Assembly (NCBI GenBank): GCA_947253885.1
Contig: CAMYAO010000003.1
Location: forward strand, 70,185 to 134,184
Origin: an uncultured Clostridium sp.
GTDB taxonomy: Bacteria > Bacillota > Clostridia > Lachnospirales > Lachnospiraceae
Direction: 5' to 3'
DNA: 64,000 nt
In this document: positions 43,002 through 51,251 of the stretch, piece by piece
Layout: every line of letters begins with the position of its first letter
How positions within the stretch are numbered: position 1 is the stretch's first letter
The notes under the pieces: model-generated
Told to the model about the DNA's origin: nothing
The model's database searches: none
The model's input: only the letters and a program-made list of their open reading frames with translations
Position numbers and translations under genes: made by a program

Positions 43002-45017
43002 TTAATTTACTTGCTTATAGTACGCTCTGGATGTAATTCCGAAAATAATCAGATAAAACAGCAGGAAAATACCGGAGCAAACAAACAGCGGTATCAGATA
43101 CTCCTTCCACTGATTAATCCCGAACAACTGTAAAAGCTGATATATGATTTTAGAGGAAACTGCTACATTTGCCGTCGTTGCAATTACAGGGAGACCAAAC
43201 AGCCACAAAATCTGATTGGCTGAAGTCTTACGAATTAAAGAATCCGGCAGACCGACCTTTTTCATGATCTGAAATTGTGTACGATCCTCATAGCCCTCTG
43301 AAATCTGTTTATAATAGATGATCAACACTGCTCCGATCAAAAACAACAGTCCGACCGCAATTCCAATGAACATAAACCCTCCGTTTAATCCATACACATC
43401 CTGTGTTCTCTCACTTATATTTGCAGTCTCTACAAAAAATACTTTCTTTTCTTTTTTTAGTGCCGCCTTCAACTCTTTGTAATAAGAAGCCGATTCTCCT
43501 TTCAACTCCCAGTCGAAACTCATTGCAGGAGTTGAGGTGATCCTGATATTCTCACTTTTTGACTGATTTGTTCTGTAATAATTATAAAAATGCTGAAGTT
43601 CACTATAATCTGAAAAAACAATCAAATAAACATTTGCCGCAGAATATGCCGCAACCTGTTGTTTTGCATAGCGGTAAAGACCGGACTCTGCCGCAGAATC
43701 CTGTATGGCATGAATCTGATACTTTTTCCCGGCAAATGAGGTTTGCGATACTATTTTCTTATTTTGATTGCTGAATATATAAACCGTATTCTTTGGGATT
43801 TTCAGATAATTGTTGTATTCCGAGGCAACTGTAAAAAACAATATGGTTCCCCCCAGATCACTTTTCTTTCCGGTTGTCAGACGATCTTCCTGCATGGCTC
43901 CCGAAATAAAAAACATGGTACTTTTCTGTGCAAAAGTTCCCTTATTTTTATTCAAATCTAAAAACTTCTGATATACTTCATTCCTGCTTTTTTCCAGATT
44001 TCCCTCTTTTTCGGCTGAAGGAATCTGTGCCTGTGTGCTATATTCCATCGGTACGCTTGACTTTACCAAATGATGGATACTGCCATATATCGTACCGGTA
44101 ATAGATACTGTCAAAATCAGACAGGTACACAACACGGCAATACTGGAAAGTCCGATTGCATGGCTTTTGATCCTGTGAAGCATTCCGGAAACTGAAATGA
44201 AGTGATCCGCTTTATAATAATAGTTTTTTCGTCCCTTCATCAATTTTAAAACAATTACGGTAACAGAAGCAAACACAGCGTACATTCCGATTACAACCAA
44301 AATCGCCAAAATAAAAAAATGTCCCAAACTATTTAAAGTGCCCTCTATCGTCAACGCCCTGAAATAGGCAAAGCCTAAAATTCCGACGCCGATGATTCCC
44401 AGAAACAGCTTGGTTTTCGGCTCGCTCTCTCCACTTTTTTGTCCATCCAGCAGTTGTTTCGGTGATTGAATACTGATTCGGACTACATTAAATAGAAATA
44501 ATATAAGAAACAGAACCGTTAAAAATATCAACAGTCTTATAATCGTATTTCCCGCTAAAGGATAGTGTGCTACAGAAAAGCCTTCCATATGAAACAGTTT
44601 TCCCATTCCTAAAAAGGTCAGTTTTCCTACAATATGCCCACTAATCAATCCGATTGCCGCAATTGCCAGAAACATCAATAATTGCTCTACAAAAATGATT
44701 CTTCTGATATGTGATTTTTCTAAACCTAAAATTCCATAAAGCGCAAACTCCTTTTTTCTTCTCTTTATTACATAATTATTAGAATACAGAAAAAAGATTG
44801 CCGTAATCATCATGGAGAGCACCGCTCCGAATACAATTAACTGGATAAACGTCGGATTTCTCCTCTGTACATATTCATTGTTCATAAGTGAAGTAATGAT
44901 GTAGGTAATCATGGTCATAATTCCGGAAGACAAGATAAACGGCAAAACAATCAGGCGATTGGCTGCCAGATTTTTCTTTGCCATAGAAACAGCCAGTTTC
45001 AAGTTCATACTACTCAC
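43002..45017 (-). CDS. bceB: Bce-type ABC transporter permease (FtsX family)
   Basis: A 671-residue permease with the BceB/VraG layout: ten hydrophobic segments and a large extracellular domain between helices 7 and 8 (about residues 310-520). The N-terminus shows LKLAVSMAKKNLAANRLIVL. Such transporters move or free peptide antibiotics such as bacitracin from lipid targets and also act as the sensor for their histidine kinase. It starts eight bases inside the ATPase gene. The symbol denotes the family, not a proven substrate. Confidence 0.85.
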   Translation of the reverse strand: MSSMNLKLAVSMAKKNLAANRLIVLPFILSSGIMTMITYIITSLMNNEYVQRRNPTFIQLIVFGAVLSMMITAIFFLYSNNYVIKRRKKEFALYGILGLEKSHIRRIIFVEQLLMFLAIAAIGLISGHIVGKLTFLGMGKLFHMEGFSVAHYPLAGNTIIRLLIFLTVLFLILFLFNVVRISIQSPKQLLDGQKSGESEPKTKLFLGIIGVGILGFAYFRALTIEGTLNSLGHFFILAILVVIGMYAVFASVTVIVLKLMKGRKNYYYKADHFISVSGMLHRIKSHAIGLSSIAVLCTCLILTVSITGTIYGSIHHLVKSSVPMEYSTQAQIPSAEKEGNLEKSRNEVYQKFLDLNKNKGTFAQKSTMFFISGAMQEDRLTTGKKSDLGGTILFFTVASEYNNYLKIPKNTVYIFSNQNKKIVSQTSFAGKKYQIHAIQDSAAESGLYRYAKQQVAAYSAANVYLIVFSDYSELQHFYNYYRTNQSKSENIRITSTPAMSFDWELKGESASYYKELKAALKKEKKVFFVETANISERTQDVYGLNGGFMFIGIAVGLLFLIGAVLIIYYKQISEGYEDRTQFQIMKKVGLPDSLIRKTSANQILWLFGLPVIATTANVAVSSKIIYQLLQLFGINQWKEYLIPLFVCSGIFLLFYLIIFGITSRAYYKQVN

Positions 45018-45765
45018 CTCCCTGATTTACCAAAATCAAGACCTCACTGATCTTTTCCATAAACTGCGACAGAGTATTCTCCCCTTTGTACAATTCGTGG
45101 AAAACACGCCCGTCTCTGATAAATAAAACTCTGGAAGCGTATGCTGCCGCCTTGGTGGAATGTGTTACCATCAAAATCGTCTGCCCCTGTTCATGAATTG
45201 TTTTAAATAATTCCATCAGCTGCTCCGAAGACTTTGAATCCAATGCTCCGGTCGGTTCATCTGCCAATAACAGATTTGCGTTGGTAATTAATGCCCGTGC
45301 TACTGCCACGCGCTGTCTTTGCCCGCCACTCACCTCATAGGGATATTTCTTCAGCAAATTGGAAATTCCCAGCATTGGAGCCAGATGATCTATTCTTTGC
45401 TTCATTTCCGGGTACTTATATCCCGATAATACTAAGGGTAAAAAGATATTGTCCTGATTGTGAAAGGTATCCAACAGATTGAAATCCTGAAATACAAATC
45501 CCAAATTATCCCGGCGAAATGCCGCTATTTCCTTTTCCGGTATTTCATTCAGATTTTTTCCTTCTAAATAAACAGCTCCCTCTGTCGGTCTGTCTAAAGT
45601 CGCTAAAATATTCAGCAGGGTCGTTTTTCCGGATCCGGATTCCCCCATAATTGCAATAAACTCTCCTTTCTTCACTGAAAAATGGACATCGGACAGTGCT
45701 TCATACCCGACACCGCCTCTGGACTGATATACTTTCTTTAAATGTTGCACTTCTAATAACTGCAT
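45010..45765 (-). CDS. bceA: Bce-type ABC transporter ATPase
   Basis: A 251-residue ATPase with Walker A GESGSGKTTLLN, Q-loop LGFVFQDFNLL, signature VSGGQRQRVAVARAL and Walker B LLLADEPTGALDS. It overlaps the permease start, and BceRS lies directly upstream on the same strand, a full Bce detoxification module. A probable BceR box lies in the 135-base gap before it. Confidence 0.88.
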   Translation of the reverse strand: MQLLEVQHLKKVYQSRGGVGYEALSDVHFSVKKGEFIAIMGESGSGKTTLLNILATLDRPTEGAVYLEGKNLNEIPEKEIAAFRRDNLGFVFQDFNLLDTFHNQDNIFLPLVLSGYKYPEMKQRIDHLAPMLGISNLLKKYPYEVSGGQRQRVAVARALITNANLLLADEPTGALDSKSSEQLMELFKTIHEQGQTILMVTHSTKAAAYASRVLFIRDGRVFHELYKGENTLSQFMEKISEVLILVNQGGE

Positions 45766-45870
45766 ATCTGATTCCTTTCTGAATTTTATTATAATTGACA
45801 GATACTGTTCTCTTTTTTTGTCTCCTTTAGTATGACCGATAAAAAGAATTTCTGCCTTTATATAAAATTA

Positions 45871-45900
45871 CAGCTACCTTACAAAACTGTAAGATAGCTG
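45871..45900 (-). terminator. Palindrome after bceS, possible terminator sharing the BceR box
   Basis: CAGCTACCTTACA and TGTAAGATAGCTG form a 13-bp stem with a single A-C/G-T type mismatch and a 4-base AAAC loop. On the minus transcript it is followed by TAATTTTAT. The same bases hold the BceR box, so one element may end bceRS transcription and start bceAB transcription. Confidence 0.5.
45879..45892 (-). promoter_or_regulatory. Probable BceR binding site in front of bceAB
   Basis: The palindrome TTACAAAACTGTAA fits the TNACA-N4-TGTAA pattern known for Bce-type regulators in Firmicutes. On the minus strand TTGTAA (the box's right half) lies 16 bases before TATAAA (45857-45862), a possible -35/-10 pair reading into bceA. 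The box also forms the centre of a 14-bp palindrome that can act as terminator for bceS. Confidence 0.6.
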
Positions 45901-46800
45901 TTACTTTGGAAAAAACAAAGAAACCGTCGTTCCCTCCCCGACCTCCGATTCTATCTGCAAATGAATACTGAGCCTTTGCGCAATCTGCTTTGCCAAAAAT
46001 AATCCGAGCCCGGAAGACTTTCGATTCAGCTGACCGTTAAACCCCACATACCCTCTTTCAAACACTCTCGGCAAGTCCTCTTTACTGATTCCGATCCCGC
46101 TGTCTGCTATTTTTAGACAATTTTCCTCCTTCTGAAAATAGATGGAAACAGCTCCGCTTTCCGTATATTTGATTGCGTTAGATAAAAACTGTTCTAATAA
46201 AATCGTCAGCCATTGTCCATCGGAAACCACCTCATCAGAAATCGTCTCATAGTCCGGCTTCAAACGCTGATGGATAAAAAACAGAGAATATTTTTTTATG
46301 AGAGGTCGGATTACATCATCCAGTCGAATAGATGAAATATACAAATCCTTTCCGGTCTCCAACAATTTTAAGTAACTCATGGACATATTCGAATACATAT
46401 CAATCTGATGCAATTCCTTTCGAATCGCAACCAGACGTCTGGCTTCTTCTTCGGAAGAAGTCGTTTCCTCTGCAATCATCTTCAAGGCACTGATCGGAGT
46501 CTTCATCTGATGAATCCATGTCAGAAAATAAGACTGGAGCTCTTCTTTTTCCCGTTTGATACAAATCGCCATTTGTACCTTTTCTTCTTCCAATTGTGCA
46601 ACTCTCTTTTTTGTCCTCTCCTCTTGTCTGACACTGTATAAGAGGATTCCGCACAAAAAGATTACAAAGACCAGACTGACCTGCACACCCAGCCAATAAA
46701 AGGCAAGTGGCAGATCCGTTACCAAAAATACAATCAGCATAATCCCAAAAATCATACCGGAAGTTACCAAAACAATTCCAATTTTTCTCAGATATTTCAT
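45901..46800 (-). CDS. bceS: BceS-like intramembrane-sensing histidine kinase
   Basis: A 299-residue kinase with two membrane helices (about 7-29 and 34-54) and almost no outside loop, the hallmark of kinases that sense through a Bce transporter. The H-box is TWIHQMKTPISAL with H97; the ATPase has ADSGIGISKEDLPRVFERG and SSGLGLFLAKQ. I start it at 46800, where ATGA overlaps the bceR stop; a longer frame adds 18 residues and overlaps bceR more. Confidence 0.88.
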   Translation of the reverse strand: MKYLRKIGIVLVTSGMIFGIMLIVFLVTDLPLAFYWLGVQVSLVFVIFLCGILLYSVRQEERTKKRVAQLEEEKVQMAICIKREKEELQSYFLTWIHQMKTPISALKMIAEETTSSEEEARRLVAIRKELHQIDMYSNMSMSYLKLLETGKDLYISSIRLDDVIRPLIKKYSLFFIHQRLKPDYETISDEVVSDGQWLTILLEQFLSNAIKYTESGAVSIYFQKEENCLKIADSGIGISKEDLPRVFERGYVGFNGQLNRKSSGLGLFLAKQIAQRLSIHLQIESEVGEGTTVSLFFPK

Positions 46801-47483
46801 AATTTTTCCGGCTCCGCCAAACAGTAGCCCACTCCTTTTTTTGTTACAATGCAATTCTGCAATCCGATTCCGGACATCTTCTTTCGCAACCTGGTCATAT
46901 TGACTGCCAATGTATTATCGTCTATAAAATCATCTCCATTCCAGCATTGCTCCATAATCGCTTCTCTGCTGACATACTTTCCCTGTCCCCGAAACAAAAC
47001 CTCGAGTATCGTTCGTTCGGTTTTCGTCAACTCCGTTTTTGATTCCCCGTATTTCAGGTGGGAGCCTGCCAAATCCAAAGTAAGTGACGCAAATGAGATA
47101 GAAGTTGCCTCGGAAACAAACTCATAGCTTCGTCTCAGCAATGCCCCTATCTTTGCCACCGTAACCGTCAAATCAATCGGCTTTACAATATAGTCATCGC
47201 CTCCAAACTGCATTGCCATCACAATGTCCATATTCTCCGATCTGGAAGAAATAAACAGAATCGGAACTGTAGAAATCTTTCGAATCTCCTGACACCAATG
47301 GTATCCGTTAAAATGAGGCAACACAATATCCAGTAATACCAGCTGTGGCTGTTCTTTCTGAAACTGCTCCAAAATATGATAAAAGTCTGTTACCATGACC
47401 GGCTGATAATTCCAGCCGGACAACTCTCTTGCCAACCCGTTTGCAATAACGGCATCATCTTCTATAATCATAATTTTTTTCAT
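46797..47483 (-). CDS. bceR: BceR-like response regulator
   Basis: A 228-residue OmpR-type regulator with the acidic pair E8/D9, phosphorylation site D52 in LVLLDIVLPHFNGY, and a C-terminal winged helix (ELTKTERTILEVLFRGQGK, VTKKGVGYCLAE). It overlaps bceS by four bases and starts only 10 bases after the MoxR ATPase gene, tying the two modules together. Confidence 0.88.
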   Translation of the reverse strand: MKKIMIIEDDAVIANGLARELSGWNYQPVMVTDFYHILEQFQKEQPQLVLLDIVLPHFNGYHWCQEIRKISTVPILFISSRSENMDIVMAMQFGGDDYIVKPIDLTVTVAKIGALLRRSYEFVSEATSISFASLTLDLAGSHLKYGESKTELTKTERTILEVLFRGQGKYVSREAIMEQCWNGDDFIDDNTLAVNMTRLRKKMSGIGLQNCIVTKKGVGYCLAEPEKL

Positions 47484-47493
47484 GATACACTTC

Positions 47494-48963
47494 CTACAGG
47501 CTTAACAGGCGATTGCGTAATTCTGTCTTTCGATCCTGCAGCAGCAACAGACGATTATATTTATAGTATGCCTCATTTCCACAGTCACTTACATACTTCA
47601 GACTGTAGTATCCGTTTGCCAGCTCCGATAAAAAGATGACCATCTCCTGATTTTCTCCAAAAGTCCCTGCCAGATAAGAAAAACTGTTGCTTAGATGCTC
47701 TCCCGCCTTCGTAATACGCAGCTGTCTGCCTTCTTCCAGATTTTGGAACCAGCTCTGTACAGTTGTAAAAGCATCCTCCTTTAACGAAACCTCCCGATAC
47801 AGTTCCTCTAACAAAGAAAGCACCTTTTTTCTGTGATAGATCTGATCCGCACCGAACAAGTTTGCTTTTTGATTCTGTTTCAGTTCTTCTTTTATACGGT
47901 GCATCTCTGCAGTTATCTCTGATGAAATCTCTGTTTTATCTTTCCATTTGCACAAAATAGAAAATAACTCCGTCATATTCTCCAAATCCATCGCATACGC
48001 CTTAAACTCGGAGTTCAAGCTGTCGATCAGTAGACTTAACAGACTCAGCCGTTCGTCAAACGGAGCATTTTTGAGTTCTTCGTTTTCCTTTGCTGTGCCT
48101 TCCAAAATCTCCGGAATCTGATAAATCTTGCGATACTTGCGATATAGCTCATAATAAATCGCAAAATCTTCTGCAATTTCCGGATCCTGAATATATTGAA
48201 CCGCCAGATTAAAGTCGATCGGAAGCTGCAGCTTTTCGTATGCAAACAAAATCTGTGATAAATCCTCCCAACCTCTGGCAGTCACAAAATAAGTCTCCTC
48301 GATTTCCGCACGGATCGAATAGAAATGTTCTTTTTTAATCTCCAGATAAGCCATAATAGAACCATGAATACCCTTTTTATAGGCATATGCTTTCCATGTA
48401 TCATATTCCGCTTCCACGGTGATCTTTTTTAAACGATCCAGTGTTACCAGATCAAAATCCCGCACTGATTTGTTGTACTTCGGCGGATTTCCTGCACAGA
48501 CAATCAAAAAACCATCCGGTACCCGATGTGCTCCGAATGTTTTATACTGCAAAAATTGAAGCATCGTCGGAGCCAGTGTTTCTGATACACAGTTGATTTC
48601 GTCTAAAAACAGTATCCCTTCTTTAATTCCGGAAAGTTCAATCTGTTCATATACAGATGCTATAATCTCACTCATTGTATATTCGGTAACTGAACAGGTC
48701 TCTTCCCCGAACTGCTTTTGAGAGATAAATGGCAGACCGATCGCACTTTGTCTGGTATGGTGCGTCATCGTATATGCCACCAGGTTGATATTACACTCTC
48801 TTGCTACCTGCTCCATAATAGCAGTTTTTCCGATACCCGGAGGTCCCATCAGCAAAATCGGGCGTTGACGTTCTCTCGGAATCATATAGTTTCCAACCTC
48901 ATCTTTAGTCAGATAAGCAGAAACCGTTCTCTTTATCGTTTCCTTTGCTTCTTGTATGTTCAT
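47494..48963 (-). CDS. MoxR-type AAA+ ATPase
   Basis: A 489-residue ATPase with Walker A LLMGPPGIGKTAIME, Walker B EGILFLDEINCVSE and sensor region VCAGNPPKYNKS, then a long helical C-terminal part. MoxR ATPases act as chaperones that assemble or activate vWA proteins. I start it at 48963 (after AAAGGAGAC); a longer frame would overlap the vWA gene. It is four bases after the vWA gene and 10 bases before bceR. Confidence 0.87.
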   Translation of the reverse strand: MNIQEAKETIKRTVSAYLTKDEVGNYMIPRERQRPILLMGPPGIGKTAIMEQVARECNINLVAYTMTHHTRQSAIGLPFISQKQFGEETCSVTEYTMSEIIASVYEQIELSGIKEGILFLDEINCVSETLAPTMLQFLQYKTFGAHRVPDGFLIVCAGNPPKYNKSVRDFDLVTLDRLKKITVEAEYDTWKAYAYKKGIHGSIMAYLEIKKEHFYSIRAEIEETYFVTARGWEDLSQILFAYEKLQLPIDFNLAVQYIQDPEIAEDFAIYYELYRKYRKIYQIPEILEGTAKENEELKNAPFDERLSLLSLLIDSLNSEFKAYAMDLENMTELFSILCKWKDKTEISSEITAEMHRIKEELKQNQKANLFGADQIYHRKKVLSLLEELYREVSLKEDAFTTVQSWFQNLEEGRQLRITKAGEHLSNSFSYLAGTFGENQEMVIFLSELANGYYSLKYVSDCGNEAYYKYNRLLLLQDRKTELRNRLLSL

Positions 48964-48967
48964 TATT

Positions 48968-50353
48968 CTACTTGTCTCCTTTAAAATATAGTCGAATTGC
49001 CCAATCCGGAACCTGATCCTCTTCGAAGATTTCTTCTTCCCAGAATACAAATGCCGTTTCGTATCCGGTCGGTATTTTCGGGTAAATCCCAAATCCGTCC
49101 GTAAAATAAAGCAATCCTTTTAATTGTTGCAATCTTCCCTGTTTTTGCAACTCTCTTACATAGCGAAATACCGGTCTGAAATCAGTTCCGTATCCTCCGC
49201 TGACCGTAAAAGCGTCTGCATATTTTTTCAGATCCGATACATCGGTCAGCAACCGATCACTTTGAATCTGATTGTCACATTCTATCAGATGAATCTGTAC
49301 CTTTCGAAAAAAACTTTCCTGTCTCCCCAAAATTGCAGCAGTCTGATTTAAAAACTCCTGAACCAGAGTTGCCTGACAGGAGGCCGAAGTATCAATTGCA
49401 ATTACAAACTCTTCTATCTTCTTTTCTTCCCGAAATTCATTTTCCTCAATAATCGGCATATTTCCATAGGTTTCCATGCCATAATTATAAAATCCGTAAT
49501 CAAAAGAATCCAGATCAATATGTGCCTCTTCCCGAAGGATCGAAAATTTCTGTAAATACTCCTGAAAAGGCGGTTTTCTTTTTAACTCGACAGAAAGTGT
49601 TTTCTTCAGACTTCCCGTATCTTCCGTCTTTTCCTTTGCCATCATTGCCATTTCAGATTCTACACGCTTTGCATGCTTCTTCCATTCCTCTTCTTTCGGA
49701 TGTACCTGTGTCGCAATGCGACTTTCGGACGGCATTTCTGAATCAGATGCTTTTGGAGGCTCCTCCTGTCTGTCCGAACTTTCCGGCTCAGGATTCGGAT
49801 GTTCCTGTTCCTTGTTCATTCGTTTCCAAAAACTGTGATCATCCACCGTAAAATCTCTTAGAAGGTGTCTCTCCTCCTCTGCACTTATCTTACATTCCAT
49901 CAGATAATGATATACCTTTTGCGCCGTGATCGTTCCGATTGATTCTTTTAATTTCTGATACCACTCCTGTCGTACATCCGATTGTGTTCGTTCCAGAGCG
50001 GAAACATTCATGGAATCTATAATCGACTCCACTGCAATCTCACAAGACAGATCCCACAGAATCTCATCTTTATCCTCCTTCGATATAAACATATGCCGAA
50101 ATAGACAGTGCAGCAACATATGCATATATGCCCGGTTGATCCTGTAAGGATGATTTAAAAACAGATCTCTTACATGGTATGGATTGTAACGGATCGACTC
50201 CGCATCTGTCCCCACACCGGTTGTACTCAGATCCATCACCAACTCTAAAGAATTTAATGCGGCTCCCATAAACGGCATAGACAGATAAAGCTCCGTTCTT
50301 GCCATTTCCAATATCTGTTTTCCTATCTGTTCTAAACTTTCATTTGCTTTCAT
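48968..50353 (-). CDS. vWA-like protein with DUF2201-type N-terminal domain
   Basis: A 461-residue protein. The N-terminus resembles the metallopeptidase-like DUF2201 domain with an H-rich helix (RAYMHMLLHCLFRHMFISK). The C-terminus is a vWA fold with the MIDAS motif DTSAS in EFVIAIDTSASCQ, and TDGFGIYPKIPTG at the end. The middle is a charged, Pro/Glu-rich linker. The start at 50353 follows TTAGGAAG; a longer frame overlaps the LRR gene. It pairs with the adjacent MoxR ATPase. Confidence 0.82.
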   Translation of the reverse strand: MKANESLEQIGKQILEMARTELYLSMPFMGAALNSLELVMDLSTTGVGTDAESIRYNPYHVRDLFLNHPYRINRAYMHMLLHCLFRHMFISKEDKDEILWDLSCEIAVESIIDSMNVSALERTQSDVRQEWYQKLKESIGTITAQKVYHYLMECKISAEEERHLLRDFTVDDHSFWKRMNKEQEHPNPEPESSDRQEEPPKASDSEMPSESRIATQVHPKEEEWKKHAKRVESEMAMMAKEKTEDTGSLKKTLSVELKRKPPFQEYLQKFSILREEAHIDLDSFDYGFYNYGMETYGNMPIIEENEFREEKKIEEFVIAIDTSASCQATLVQEFLNQTAAILGRQESFFRKVQIHLIECDNQIQSDRLLTDVSDLKKYADAFTVSGGYGTDFRPVFRYVRELQKQGRLQQLKGLLYFTDGFGIYPKIPTGYETAFVFWEEEIFEEDQVPDWAIRLYFKGDK

Positions 50354-50360
50354 ACGCTTC

Positions 50361-51239
50361 CTAAAGAGAAAAGGTTTTCGGTTTTGCCGTCTTATCACGC
50401 TGCTTTGCCATCAAAAGTGCACAAATCTGTGACTCTCTCAAACTGCTTGCCGTCTTCAGTGCTTCCTGAATCGCCTCTTCTGTAATATAATTCTGATTTA
50501 ATAAGTAACGGATTCCGTCCATATTACGCTCCGAAATCACACTGTTTAATACCTCTGAAATATTTTTTCTTAAAAATGCATCATAGCGTTCCTTTGCCGC
50601 CTCTCCCAAATGATACGGGTATTTCAGACGGTTAATTGCAATCATAGATGCCGTACGAAGTGTTTCCGTCGCTGTTTTTTCAAACAGACGATCGTACTCC
50701 AAATACTGTATCCCGTCCTTTCGAACACATTCCCGATATACATATCCATTGCCCTCAATCTTATGATGGATTGCTCTGGCTCTGGTATCCTCCACAAAAT
50801 CATAGTTGTAATCCGGAAAAGTCACACGGGCAATCCCATCCGCAAATTGCAACTCAAACGTCAGCTCTCGGTCATTATCTGCCAGAATCTCTTTTACCAG
50901 TGCCATATGATTACGATTGCACCGAATCCGTATTTCCTCCAGAGCCGGACACTGTTTTAACACGCCATCGTAATAGTCTTCTACTGCATCATACAGGTGA
51001 ATCTGCCTTAACTCTTTACAATCAAAAAATGCAAAGGATTTCAGAACGGAAACAGTACTCGGAAGATAGACAGTTTCCAGATCCGGACGACGTTCAAAAG
51101 CTCTCGCTCCGATAGAACACACCCGGTATCCGTCTATCAGTTCCGGAATCATCAGGTGCTTGATACTGCCCTCATATCCCAAAATCTCCGCTCCGATTGC
51201 TCCGCTTTTATCTATTATTGTCTCATATAAAAATGACAC
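50361..51239 (-). CDS. Leucine-rich-repeat (BspA-like) protein in the vWA-MoxR module
   Basis: A 292-residue cytoplasmic protein without signal peptide. Residues about 20-110 are BspA/TpLRR-type repeats (LMIPELIDGYRVCSIGARAF, LETVYLPSTVSVLKSFAFFD). The C-terminal 70 residues (SERNMDGIRYLLNQNYITEE, AIQEALKTASSLRESQICAL) look like ankyrin-like helix pairs. It lies 12 bases after cls and seven bases before the vWA gene, so it is the third part of a vWA-MoxR unit and a good candidate for the sensing or target-binding part. Confidence 0.78.
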   Translation of the reverse strand: MSFLYETIIDKSGAIGAEILGYEGSIKHLMIPELIDGYRVCSIGARAFERRPDLETVYLPSTVSVLKSFAFFDCKELRQIHLYDAVEDYYDGVLKQCPALEEIRIRCNRNHMALVKEILADNDRELTFELQFADGIARVTFPDYNYDFVEDTRARAIHHKIEGNGYVYRECVRKDGIQYLEYDRLFEKTATETLRTASMIAINRLKYPYHLGEAAKERYDAFLRKNISEVLNSVISERNMDGIRYLLNQNYITEEAIQEALKTASSLRESQICALLMAKQRDKTAKPKTFSL

Positions 51240-51251
51240 GGTTCCTCCTTA

